A DNA stretch of 64,000 nt from Ancalomicrobiaceae bacterium S20. Its GTDB lineage: Bacteria > Pseudomonadota > Alphaproteobacteria > Rhizobiales > Ancalomicrobiaceae. Location of the stretch: assembly GCA_040269895.1 (NCBI GenBank), contig CP158568.1, positions 4,851,501 to 4,915,500 of the forward strand, given 5' to 3'. A program made the translations under genes and the position numbers. Shown in pieces: positions 23,141 through 31,501 of this stretch. The notes below the pieces were generated by a model that saw nothing but the letters and a program-made list of their open reading frames with translations, was not told the origin of the DNA and searched no databases. Every line of letters starts with the position of its first letter. The stretch's first letter is position 1.

Positions 23141-23587
23141 TTCCACGAAGCACTTGGCCGACAGCAAAAACGGGATGTTCGCCGCGCGCTTTGAACATAT
23201 GCGCGTGTGATGACGTCCGTACGTCATGATCCGCGAATCCCAAGCTTGTCGTCTGTGGATGGATGCTCGGCTCGCTCGCTGCGAACCAGCAACCAGCGTC
23301 GACCGCGTTCGGCACCGCCAGTGCCGGCCGGCCTCTGTCCGAAGCGCGAATGCGCCGGCAGCGCGGCTCATTCCGAGATGCCCCCCAAACGAAAAGAGGG
23401 CGGCTTGGCGCCGCCCTGCTCTCGGGATCGTCCTTCATTTGAAGCCGTGGCGCCGGCGGCCCCGGTGCTCCTCTCCAATCTCCTGACCCGAACCGTCTCT
23501 CCGATCTGCCTCGTCTCGGGCAGCGCGTGATGGTGGTGGGAGGAGATCGAGGCCGCCCGATCTGGCCGCCGCCTCGATCACGACCGC
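23141..23587. other. Region between tRNA-Val and the catabolic region
   Basis: No gene is supported. It holds an exact 18-bp palindrome with a 4-base centre (ATGACGT-CCGT-ACGTCAT, 23210-23227) and a minus-strand terminator. This is the boundary between core-like sequence and the accessory catabolic region, but no duplicated tRNA end was found. Confidence 0.4.
23397..23418 (-). terminator. Intrinsic terminator for the minus strand
   Basis: The hairpin AGGGCGGC / GCCGCCCT with loop is followed on the minus strand by TCTTTTCGTTT. It lies about 170 bases beyond the end of the aldehyde dehydrogenase gene at 23588, which it probably terminates. Confidence 0.65.
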
Positions 23588-25093
23588 TTACCAGGTGGCC
23601 GCGACGTATTTCGGCTCGAGGAATTCGAGCATCCCGTGATGGCTGCCTTCGCGCCCCAAGCCGCTCTGTTTGACGCCGCCGAACGGAGCGGCGGCATCGG
23701 AGACGACACCGCGGTTAATGCCGATCATGCCGGTGTCCAGGCGTCCGGCGATCGCCAACGCGCGCTTGAGATCCCCGCTGAAAACATAGGAAACCAAGCC
23801 GTATTCGGTGTCGTTCGCCATCTGAACGACCTCGTCCTCGGTCGCGAAGGAGACGAGCGGCGCGACTGGTCCGAAGATCTCCTCCCGAAGGATCGTCGCG
23901 TCGGCGGGAACGTCGGCCAGGACCGTTGGAGGATAGAAGTATCCCTCACTCTCGGCTCTCGAGCCGCCGGTCACCACACGGGCGCCCTTCGCTACGGCAT
24001 CGGCCACCAATCGGTCGACCTTCGCGACGGCCGCCGCGGTGATCAGGGGCCCGAGTTGCGTCGCATCTTCCAGTCCGGGGCCGACCGTGAGCGCCGCCAT
24101 TTCCTCGGCGAAGCGCCGAGCGAAATCCGGGAAAATGCCACTCTGGACGTAGAAGCGGTTGGCCGCGGTGCAGGCCTCGCCGCCGTTGCGCATCTTGGCG
24201 ACCATGGCACCGGCAACCGCCGTCTCGAGATCGGCATCGTCGAACACGATGAAGGGCGCGTTGCCGCCGAGCTCCATGGAGCAGCTGACGACCTGGTCGG
24301 CGGCTTCGCGCAGCAGGATCCGGCCGACGGCGGTCGAGCCGGTGAAGGACAGCTTGCGAACGCGCCTGTCGTGCAGGAGGGCGCTGACGACGGGACCTGC
24401 CTTCGTCGTCGTCACGATGTTGACGACCCCGGCGGGAACGCCCGCCTGCCGCATGATTTCGCCGATCGCCAGAGCCGTCAGCGGGGTCTCGGCGGCGGGC
24501 TTCAGGATGCAGGTGCAGCCGGCGGCGAGCGCCGGCGCGATCTTGCGGGTCGCCATCGCGGCGGGGAAGTTCCAGGGCGTCACCAGCACCGCTATGCCGA
24601 TCGGCTCGTGCAGCACCATGATGTGGTTGGCGCCCGCCGGGGCCCGACCGAGTTCGCCCGGCGCCCGGACGGCCTCCTCGGCATACCAGCGGAAGAACTC
24701 CGCCGCGTAGGCGACCTCCGAGCGCGCATCCGGCAGTGCCTTGCCGTTTTCCGCCGTAATGATGCGCGCGAGCCGCTCGGCGTTCTCGTGCATCAGGTGG
24801 AAGCAGCGCATGAGGACGTCCGAGCGGCGGCGCGGCGACGCCGCCCTCCACGCGCTCGCGGCCTGCTCGGCCGCATCGATCGCGGCAAACGCCTCCGGGA
24901 TGTCGGCGTCGGCGACGGAGGCGATAACCGCCTCGGTCGCCGGATCGACGACGTCGAAGGCGCCGCCGCCACTCGGCGCGACCCAATCGCCTCCGATCAG
25001 GAGCAGCTTGGGAATATTGCCGACCGCACTGAGCGCAGCCGAGGGGCCGACGTGGGTCGCTGCGGGGGAATGGCTTGCGTTCGCGTTCGACAC
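23588..25093 (-). CDS. NAD(P)-dependent aldehyde dehydrogenase (succinate-semialdehyde dehydrogenase-like)
   Basis: This ALDH-superfamily enzyme is nearest to the GabD/succinate-semialdehyde dehydrogenase group. Motifs in order: VLVTPWNFPAAMATRKIAPA (cofactor region), KPAAETPLTALA, FTGSTAVGRILL, catalytic Glu in MELGGNAPFIVFDDAD, catalytic Cys in GGEACTAANRFYV, and EEIFGPVAP. 501 residues; the first 30 are an extra disordered leader. The start codon is GTG at 25093 with a poor ribosome site. Its promoter carries the 41-bp element at 25134-25174, so it belongs to the same regulon as the FAD oxidoreductase at 28074 and the ABC operon at 36766. The true aldehyde is unknown. Confidence 0.88.
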   Translation of the reverse strand: MSNANASHSPAATHVGPSAALSAVGNIPKLLLIGGDWVAPSGGGAFDVVDPATEAVIASVADADIPEAFAAIDAAEQAASAWRAASPRRRSDVLMRCFHLMHENAERLARIITAENGKALPDARSEVAYAAEFFRWYAEEAVRAPGELGRAPAGANHIMVLHEPIGIAVLVTPWNFPAAMATRKIAPALAAGCTCILKPAAETPLTALAIGEIMRQAGVPAGVVNIVTTTKAGPVVSALLHDRRVRKLSFTGSTAVGRILLREAADQVVSCSMELGGNAPFIVFDDADLETAVAGAMVAKMRNGGEACTAANRFYVQSGIFPDFARRFAEEMAALTVGPGLEDATQLGPLITAAAVAKVDRLVADAVAKGARVVTGGSRAESEGYFYPPTVLADVPADATILREEIFGPVAPLVSFATEDEVVQMANDTEYGLVSYVFSGDLKRALAIAGRLDTGMIGINRGVVSDAAAPFGGVKQSGLGREGSHHGMLEFLEPKYVAATW

Positions 25094-25133
25094 CGTTCGC
25101 TACCAATGTAGTTTTTGATGCGATCAATTTAGA

Positions 25134-25174
25134 ATTGGTCGGCCATTTGGCGTCAATATCGATCAAATTGGTTG
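25134..25174 (-). promoter_or_regulatory. 41-bp shared promoter/operator element, copy A
   Basis: Read on the minus strand it is CAACCAATTTGATC, 3 nt, ATTGACGCCAA, 6 nt, GACCAAT. It matches copies B and C with identical spacing. It includes a -35-like TTGACG, with -10-like sequence (TCTAAA or TAAATT) 17-19 nt further. It lies 41 bases before the aldehyde dehydrogenase GTG. A related word ATTGGTTCGCC occurs again at 25354-25364. Confidence 0.8.
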
Positions 25175-25373
25175 GAGAAATAATTCCGAACGCGGTCGAG
25201 CGTCGCGAGCGATAGAGAGCAATTTCAATATTTATTTCAATGTGATGCTGAATATCGCCCGTCGCGGCCGCCTTCGCGCCGTCAAGCCGGGTTCGGTCGA
25301 CGTCAGCCGGGGCTGGCGGGGCGGGCCTGTGGCGTCAGGTGTGGGGACGCCATATTGGTTCGCCCGTGCCGAT

Positions 25374-25428
25374 GTCCGGGCCGCTCACCACCGGCCCGAT
25401 CGGAGGCGGTGGGATGTCCGGCCCGGAC
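25374..25428. repeat. Long inverted repeat in the aldehyde dehydrogenase / LysR intergenic region
   Basis: GTCCGGGCC at 25374-25382 is the exact complement of GGCCCGGAC at 25420-25428, and inside them CACCACCG faces CGGTGGG. It would form a two-part stem-loop upstream of the LysR gene. It has no T-tract and no plus-strand gene to terminate, so its role is unknown. The rest of 25094-25561 shows only copy A of the 41-bp element. Confidence 0.5.
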
Positions 25429-25561
25429 TGTCTGATGGGCGGTGGGATCGAGACCGCCTCCGCATCCGGCACGTCTCGCGATCCGGCGGCTTACCCACTT
25501 GCCGGTCCGACGTGAAGCGCGCAATTAATGTCGACCGGGCACTCTCTGTGGGTACACGTTA

Positions 25562-26476
25562 ATGCTGACCTCCGAGGACCTGGCCTTCTTTTCGGTGCTC
25601 ACGTCATCGAAGTCGCTTGCCGAAAGCGCCAGGAAACTGAATGTGACGCCGCCTGCGGTGACCCAGCGGCTCCGCGCGATCGAAGAAAAGGTCGGCGTAC
25701 GGTTGATCGATCGCTCCGGGAGACGCCTGGTTTTGACCGAGGAAGGGTCGCTGGTCGCGTCTTACAGTCTGGTCGTCAGCGAAGCCATCGAGTCGCTCGT
25801 GGAGGCGCTGGCCGATCGGAGAGGCGCCGTGCGCGGCCATCTGCGGGTCGCGGCGCCGCACGGGTTCGGACGGCTCTATGTCGCTCCCGTGGTCGAGGCC
25901 TTCGTGCGCGAATACCGCGAAGCGGCGGCCACGCTGCATCTTTCGGATCATCCGACGGCGATGAATCTGGCGAGCTACGACGTCGTCATCCACATCGGCG
26001 AGCAAGGCCCCCGTGACCAGATCGTCACGACTTTGGCGCCGAACCCGCGCATCCTCTGCGCGAGCCCGCAATACCTCGCCTCGACCGCGCCGATCTCCTC
26101 GCCGGCGGACCTCGCGCGGCATCGCTGTCTCGCGATCCGCGAGAACGAGGAGGACGTCACGCTCTGGCGCCTGACCGGGCCCAGCGACGCGAGCTCGACC
26201 GTGCGGATCGATCCGGTGATGTCGAGCAATGACGGCACCGTCGTCCACGACTGGGCGCTCGCGCACCAGGGCATCATGATCCGATCGGAGTGGAACGTCG
26301 CCGGCGACATTGCGGAGGGGCGCCTGCAGCAGGTCTTGCCGGACTGGCAGCCGCCGTCGGCCGACATCATCGCCATGCTCGGTGCGCGGCATGGACGGAG
26401 CGCGCGCACCGGCGCCTTTCTGGACATGCTGCGTCGATCGCTGAAGCCTTTGCCCTGGCGCGCCGCTCAATCCTGA
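25562..26476 (+). CDS. LysR-family transcriptional regulator
   Basis: The N-terminal winged helix-turn-helix (about residues 1-60; LAESARKLNVTPPAVTQRLRAIEEKVGVRLIDR) is typical of LysR proteins, followed by a periplasmic-binding-like effector domain (about 90-295). 304 residues, normal. It is divergent from the aldehyde dehydrogenase at 23588 and probably controls that gene or the adjoining ones. Its 3' end overlaps the 3' end of the convergent aldehyde dehydrogenase at 26467 by 10 bases. No ribosome site is evident before 25562, though no better start exists. The effector is unknown. Confidence 0.9.
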   Translation: MLTSEDLAFFSVLTSSKSLAESARKLNVTPPAVTQRLRAIEEKVGVRLIDRSGRRLVLTEEGSLVASYSLVVSEAIESLVEALADRRGAVRGHLRVAAPHGFGRLYVAPVVEAFVREYREAAATLHLSDHPTAMNLASYDVVIHIGEQGPRDQIVTTLAPNPRILCASPQYLASTAPISSPADLARHRCLAIRENEEDVTLWRLTGPSDASSTVRIDPVMSSNDGTVVHDWALAHQGIMIRSEWNVAGDIAEGRLQQVLPDWQPPSADIIAMLGARHGRSARTGAFLDMLRRSLKPLPWRAAQS

Positions 26477-27927
26477 TCGCCGTCTCGGTAGCCCAGGATC
26501 GACTTCGTCTCGAGGTATTCCTCGAGACCATGACGACCATATTCGCGCCCGTTGCCCGAACGTTTGTAGCCGCCGAACGCGGCCGCGCCGTCCCAGGCGG
26601 GGTAGTTGATGTGGACCTGACCGGAGCGGATCCGCGCGGCGACCCCGCGGGCCCGCTCTCGGCTTGCCGATTGGACATGCGCGCCCAAGCCATAGACGGT
26701 GTCGTTGGCGACCGCGACGGCCTCGTCCTCGGTCTCGTAGGGAATGATCACGAGGACCGGCCCGAAGATCTCTTCCTGCGCGATGCGCATGCCGGTGCGG
26801 ACGTTCGAAAAGATCGTGGGCCGGACGAAAAAGCCGGCATCGAGACCGGCCGGGCGCCCCGGTCCGCCGCAGACCAGCTTTGCCCCCTCGTCGATCCCGA
26901 CCCGGATCATCGTCTGCACGCGCTCGTACTGAGCGCGATTGGCGATCGGCCCCATGGTCGTCGCCGGATCGGACGGATCGCCGACGACGAATGATTGCGC
27001 CGTCTGCCGCGCGAGGTCCTCGACTTCGGCGAGCCGTGCGGCGGGCACGAGCATGCGCGTCGGTGCGCTGCAGGATTGGCCGACGTTACGCATGCCGGCG
27101 AGGACACCCTTCGGGACGGCCTCGGCGAAATCAGCGTCGTCCAGGAAGACGTTGGGCGACTTGCCGCCGAGTTCCTGCACCACGCGCTTGACGGTCGGCG
27201 CGGCCGCCTGCGCGACGAGGACACCGGCGCGCGTCGACCCGGTAATCGAGATCATGTCGACCTCGGGATGGCTCGACAGCGCCGCTCCGACCGCCTCGCC
27301 CGTGCCGTTGACGAGGTTGAAGACGCCGGCCGGCGTGCCGGCGTCGTGCATCAATTGGGCGAACAGCAGCGCGCTGTAGGGCGACAGCTCGCTCGGCTTG
27401 AGCACGATCGTGCAGCCCGCGGCAATCGCGGGCGCGACCTTGGCTGTGATCTGATAGAGCGGCCAGTTCCAGGGCGTGATCAGCGCGCAGACGCCGATCG
27501 GCTCCTTGGCCGTCGCCGTCGTGCCCTCGACGGTGACGAAGCGAAAGGCCTCGAGGACCTCCCTCTGAACGCGGATGTGTTCGGCCGCGAAAGGAACCTG
27601 CGCCGCCCGGGCAAAACTGCTCGCCACCCCCATTTCCAGGGTGAGCGCAGCGGCGAAGATCTCGGCCCGTTCCTTCAAGAGCGCATGCATGCGGCCAAGC
27701 AGAGCCAGGCGTTCGGAGACGGGCGATCGGGAGAAGTCGGCGAAGGCCCTGCGCGCGGCGGCGACGGCGAGATCGACATGGCGCGCCCCGCCAGCGGCGA
27801 TGTGGCCCGTCACCTGCTCCTTGGCAGGATCGACGACGGCGATCCGATCGACGTCCGAGAACACGTGCCAATCGCCGTCCAGGTAGAACTGGTCGGCTCG
27901 TTCCATCATCGTCGTCATCATCATCAC
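26467..27927 (-). CDS. NAD-dependent aldehyde dehydrogenase
   Basis: This is a second ALDH-superfamily enzyme, not closely similar to the one at 23588. Motifs: ALITPWNWPLYQITAKVAPA, KPSELSPYSAL, ITGSTRAGVLV, catalytic Glu in QELGGKSPNVFLDDAD, catalytic Cys in GQSCSAPTRM and EEIFGPVLVI. 486 residues. The start region contains several ATG codons (MMMMTTMMERAD), so the real start may be up to 8 codons further in. It lies 146 bp downstream of the FAD oxidoreductase at 28074 in the same direction and is probably cotranscribed with it from the promoter that carries the 41-bp element at 29631. A likely role is oxidising the aldehyde released by that oxidoreductase. Confidence 0.88.
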   Translation of the reverse strand: MMMMTTMMERADQFYLDGDWHVFSDVDRIAVVDPAKEQVTGHIAAGGARHVDLAVAAARRAFADFSRSPVSERLALLGRMHALLKERAEIFAAALTLEMGVASSFARAAQVPFAAEHIRVQREVLEAFRFVTVEGTTATAKEPIGVCALITPWNWPLYQITAKVAPAIAAGCTIVLKPSELSPYSALLFAQLMHDAGTPAGVFNLVNGTGEAVGAALSSHPEVDMISITGSTRAGVLVAQAAAPTVKRVVQELGGKSPNVFLDDADFAEAVPKGVLAGMRNVGQSCSAPTRMLVPAARLAEVEDLARQTAQSFVVGDPSDPATTMGPIANRAQYERVQTMIRVGIDEGAKLVCGGPGRPAGLDAGFFVRPTIFSNVRTGMRIAQEEIFGPVLVIIPYETEDEAVAVANDTVYGLGAHVQSASRERARGVAARIRSGQVHINYPAWDGAAAFGGYKRSGNGREYGRHGLEEYLETKSILGYRDGDQD

Positions 27928-28073
27928 CGCTTCGACCTCGCGCCGACGTGGTAGGGCCGTCGTCTGCCGCCGTGGCAGAGACGCGGCGGACCGCCGCCGG
28001 GAGGCGATCGCCTCCGCGTCCGAACGCTCTCACCTGTGGCCGGCTCGGTGCCCGACCGGGCTTCCGACCGGGA

Positions 28074-29408
28074 CTACATCATCTCCGGTCGCCGGATCGC
28101 CGAACCGTCGCTGAACCGATCGAGCCGGTACGGGGCGAGGTCGGTCATCGGCGTCTCCCCGAGCACGATCTCGCTGACCAGACGCCCGGCGCCCGGCCCG
28201 ACGGCGAAGCCGTGGCCGCTGAACCCGGCCGCGACGACGTAGCCGGGCAGCGTGTCGACCTTCGAAATGACCGGGACGAGGTCCGGGGACGTGTCGATGA
28301 GACCGCCCCACGCATGCTCGACCCGGATGCCCTTCAGCGCCGGATATTCGCGCTCGAGGTTCTTCACCGCGCGGGTGACCAGCTCGCGATCGGGGGCGGG
28401 ATCGAGGATCCGGATCTTCTCGAAGGGAGAGACCTGATCGTTCTCCCAGCCGGCGACCGCGTCGGGGCCGTTCCAGAAGCTCCGGGTGAGGCGGTACTTG
28501 AGCTTCTTGCCCAGCTTGCTGCGATACATCTGATAGAACTTGAACGCGTAGCGCATGCCGCGCGGCGTGATGTCGAGCGTGCCGTGACCCGGCACGGCGA
28601 GCGTATAGGATCCGTCGAGGCAACGGCGAATGACGAAGTCGCCACCCGAGAGACACCCGGCTTCGACGACTTCCGGCGCCGGACTGGTCTTGAGGGCCGT
28701 GCCGCCGATGTTCGCGACGGGGATCTCGATGCCGTAGCGGCCGGAGAAGCGCGACGCCCAGGCGCCGCCGGCGCAGACGACCGTGCTGCTCTTGACGAGC
28801 CCCCGTTCGGTCCAGACCCCGGCGACGCGGCCGGCGGCGATGTCTAGACCGCGCACGGCGCAGTTCTGGTGGAGCGACACGCCGTGCTGCTTCGCCGCCT
28901 CGGCGATCGCCGGCGCCGCGAGGCTCGGCTCCGCACGACCGTCGGTCGGCGACCAGACGCCGCCGACCCAACGCGTCGTGCCGCCGGCCGCGCGGCGGTT
29001 GGCCTCCGACGCGGTCAGGATCTCGCTCTCGAAGCCCTGCAGGCGGGCCGCGGCCCCCCACTTCTCCCAACGCGCGACGTCGGCCTCGTCCTTCGTGCAA
29101 TAGAGAATGCCGGTCCGGCGGAATCCGAGGTCGCGGCCGATCTCCTCGCGGAACTCGCCCCAGCGTCGCAGGCTGTACATGGCCAGCGACAGTTCGTGCA
29201 GGTCGCGGTTCTGCTGCCGGACCCAGCCCCAGTTGCGGCTGGACTGCTCGCCGCCGACGACCCCCTTCTCCAGCAAGGCGACGGAGACGCCCTTGCGGGC
29301 GAGTTCATAGGCCGTGCACGTCCCGACGATGCCGGCGCCGATGACGACGACGTCGACTTCGGTCGGAAACGAGGGGCTGTCCTGGACCGCCTGAACCCTT
29401 GCTGGCAT
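28074..29408 (-). CDS. FAD-dependent amine/amino-acid oxidoreductase (DAO family), paralogue A
   Basis: This flavoprotein of the D-amino-acid-oxidase/sarcosine-oxidase superfamily oxidises a C-N bond of an amine or amino acid; substrate unknown. FAD motif: VDVVVIGAGIVGTCTAYELARKG at about residues 18-40 with GGEQSSRNWGWVRQQNRD shortly after, a signature also seen in its paralogue at 29734. The C-terminal FAD contact GFSGHGFAVGPGAGRLVSE is intact. The start at 29408 has a strong GGAGG site 9 bases upstream; 444 residues. Its promoter carries copy B of the 41-bp element. The aldehyde dehydrogenase at 26467 follows. It has no signal peptide, so it is cytoplasmic or membrane-associated. Confidence 0.88.
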   Translation of the reverse strand: MPARVQAVQDSPSFPTEVDVVVIGAGIVGTCTAYELARKGVSVALLEKGVVGGEQSSRNWGWVRQQNRDLHELSLAMYSLRRWGEFREEIGRDLGFRRTGILYCTKDEADVARWEKWGAAARLQGFESEILTASEANRRAAGGTTRWVGGVWSPTDGRAEPSLAAPAIAEAAKQHGVSLHQNCAVRGLDIAAGRVAGVWTERGLVKSSTVVCAGGAWASRFSGRYGIEIPVANIGGTALKTSPAPEVVEAGCLSGGDFVIRRCLDGSYTLAVPGHGTLDITPRGMRYAFKFYQMYRSKLGKKLKYRLTRSFWNGPDAVAGWENDQVSPFEKIRILDPAPDRELVTRAVKNLEREYPALKGIRVEHAWGGLIDTSPDLVPVISKVDTLPGYVVAAGFSGHGFAVGPGAGRLVSEIVLGETPMTDLAPYRLDRFSDGSAIRRPEMM

Positions 29409-29630
29409 GCCTTCACTCCTCCGGATCGGCGACGGCTCCGGCGCCGGAGCTCGTATGGCGTCATGCGCAAATCGGCCGACGGGCGCGCGATCGAGACCGT
29501 CCGACGGCCGGACCGGGGCGCCGCATCCCCGAACAACCCCGACCAGAGGGCCGATCATTCCATGTCGACGGTTCGGTCGGGCATGGAGTCACTCGCAACC
29601 AATTTGAATTTCACGGCAATCCATTATGGA

Positions 29631-29671
29631 ATTGGTTCGCCTCTTGGTGTCAATCCTGATCAATTTGGTTG
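29631..29671 (-). promoter_or_regulatory. 41-bp shared promoter/operator element, copy B
   Basis: On the minus strand: CAACCAAATTGATC, 3 nt, ATTGACACCAA, 6 nt, AACCAAT, with -10-like CATAAT 19 nt after the internal TTGACA. It lies 223 bp before the start of the FAD oxidoreductase. An extra partial copy of its first half (GCAACCAATTTGAAT) stands in opposite orientation at 29595-29609. The rest of 29409-29733 holds nothing else recognisable. Confidence 0.8.
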
Positions 29672-29733
29672 CCATGCGATCGGGGACGGACCCGACCGCG
29701 ACGAGCGCAGAGCATCCGGGCGAGACCGCCGGC

Positions 29734-31056
29734 TCAGATGCCGCCGACCCGCACGCCCGTGCCGTCGTAGAAGCGGGTCAGGCGGAAGGGCCGGGGATCG
29801 ACGCAAGGGGTGTCGCCCGCGACGAGGTCGGCCGCGAGCTGGCCGAGGCCCGGTCCGAGACCGAACCCGTGGCCCGAGCCGCCCGCGGCCAGATAGAGGC
29901 CCCTGGTGCCGTCGACCGCCGAGACCACCGGCACGGAATCCGGCGTGCAGTCGACGTAGGCGCCCCAGGTGTCGGCGATCTCGAGGCCGGCAAAGGCGGG
30001 AAACTGTCCGGTGACGGCCTTCAGGATGGCCGCGATGGTCCGGCGGCTCGGCGCGGGATCGAGGACGCGCGTCCGTTCGAACGGCGAGACCTGGTCGTTG
30101 CGCCAGCGCGCGAGGGCTTCTGGGCCGCGAAACATCGATGCGCCGATGCCGAACTCGATGGCCTTCAGCCGCTTGAAGAACATCGGCAGGAACACGCGCG
30201 CGTAGCGCAGGCCCTGCGGCGTCACGTCGACCGTCGCCCGGCCGCTGACGGCGAGCGTGTAGCTGCCGTCGAGCCGGCGGGTCACCGTGCATTCCGGCGT
30301 GTAGACGGCCTCGCCGAGGTTCGCCATCGGGCGAGTGTGCACCACGGCCTGGCGCACGCTCGCCTGCGGGAAGGGCAGGCCGTAGCGGCGGCAGAACATC
30401 GAGGCCCATGCGCCGCCGGCGTTCAGCACGGCCTGCGTCCTGATCGTCCCCTTCTCCGTCACCACGCCGGTGACGGCGCCATCGGCGATGTCGAGGCCGC
30501 GCGCCGCGCACTGCTGATGGATGGTCAAGCCGCGCTTGCGGGCCCCCTCGGCGATCGTCGGGACGGCGATCGAGGGATCGCCCTTGCCGTCGTCGACAGA
30601 GTAGACGCCGCCGAGCCACTGGCGGCCCTGCGCAGGGACACGCTCCTGCGCTTCCGCGGCCGTCAGCATCCGCGAGTTGACGTCGTACTCCCGGGCGAGG
30701 CGCTGCCACTGCTCCCATTCGGCGAGCTGCGCGGGCTTGTCGGTCACGTAGAACAGGCCGCACCGGCGGAAGCCGACGTCCTCGTCGATCTCGGCCGCAA
30801 ACTTGTCCCAGAGGCGCATCGAAACCCCGGACAGTGGCAGTTCCCGCTCGTCCCGGTTCTGCTGGCGGCACCAGCCCCAGCTCCGGCTCGATTGCTCGCC
30901 GCCGACGATACCCTTCTCCACCAGGGCGACGGAGAGCCCGCGCTCCACCAGCGAAAACGCCGCCGAGACGCCGATGATCCCGCCGCCGATGACGACCACA
31001 TCCGCCTGCCGGGGCAGTTCCGGATCACTCGGGATGCGCTTGAGGGGTGGGGCCAT
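29734..31056 (-). CDS. FAD-dependent amine/amino-acid oxidoreductase (DAO family), paralogue B
   Basis: This is a paralogue of the enzyme at 28074, with the same unusual block GGEQSSRSWGWCRQQNRD after the FAD motif ADVVVIGGGIIGVSAAFSLV, and the C-terminal AGGSGHGFGLGPGLGQLAAD. 440 residues. It is the last gene of the likely operon pdxA-like / TIM-barrel / DSD1 aldolase / RidA / FAD oxidoreductase, starting 19 bp after the RidA stop. Pairing with RidA fits a flavoenzyme that yields a reactive imine. The exact substrate is unknown. Confidence 0.88.
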   Translation of the reverse strand: MAPPLKRIPSDPELPRQADVVVIGGGIIGVSAAFSLVERGLSVALVEKGIVGGEQSSRSWGWCRQQNRDERELPLSGVSMRLWDKFAAEIDEDVGFRRCGLFYVTDKPAQLAEWEQWQRLAREYDVNSRMLTAAEAQERVPAQGRQWLGGVYSVDDGKGDPSIAVPTIAEGARKRGLTIHQQCAARGLDIADGAVTGVVTEKGTIRTQAVLNAGGAWASMFCRRYGLPFPQASVRQAVVHTRPMANLGEAVYTPECTVTRRLDGSYTLAVSGRATVDVTPQGLRYARVFLPMFFKRLKAIEFGIGASMFRGPEALARWRNDQVSPFERTRVLDPAPSRRTIAAILKAVTGQFPAFAGLEIADTWGAYVDCTPDSVPVVSAVDGTRGLYLAAGGSGHGFGLGPGLGQLAADLVAGDTPCVDPRPFRLTRFYDGTGVRVGGI

Positions 31057-31075
31057 TGGGCTCGACCTGACTTGG

Positions 31076-31501
31076 TTATTCGGACACCCGTTCCGCCGGT
31101 TCAGCGGAACCGGCAGGGTCGATCACGGCGATTGCGTCGACTTCCACGAGATAGCCGTAGTGGAGTTCGGGGACCGGGACGACGGTTCGGGCCGGCCGGG
31201 CATCGCCGAGGCGGTCCGCGTAAACCTGATTGAACAGCGGCCAGTTCGCGACGCCGACGATGTAGGCGGTGACCTTGACGAGGTCGGCCGGGGTGCCGCC
31301 GGCCGCTTCCAGCACGGCGAGCATGTTGTCGATGGCCTGCCCGGCCTGGGTCGCGAACCCGTCGTCGGGCAGCGGGGCCCTGTCGGGCCGGATCGGGAGC
31401 TGGCCGGACACATAGACCGTCCGGTCCGCGCGCTTGCCTTGCGCGTAATGGCCGGCGGCCGCGGGCGCGCGATCGGTGTTGATGCTCACGGGCTTGGTCA
31501 T
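31076..31501 (-). CDS. RidA-family imine deaminase
   Basis: This is a small trimeric RidA (YjgF/UK114) protein that hydrolyses reactive enamines/imines to keto acids and ammonia. Motifs: VYVSGQLPIRPD, AIDNMLAVLEAAGGTPADLVKVTAYI and an Arg in DARPARTVVPV (the usual substrate-binding Arg). 141 residues. The start ATG overlaps the aldolase stop codon as TGATG, so the two are translationally coupled. The FAD oxidoreductase follows. Its place between a PLP lyase and a flavin amine oxidase suggests it detoxifies imines formed by one of them. Confidence 0.9.
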   Translation of the reverse strand: MTKPVSINTDRAPAAAGHYAQGKRADRTVYVSGQLPIRPDRAPLPDDGFATQAGQAIDNMLAVLEAAGGTPADLVKVTAYIVGVANWPLFNQVYADRLGDARPARTVVPVPELHYGYLVEVDAIAVIDPAGSAEPAERVSE

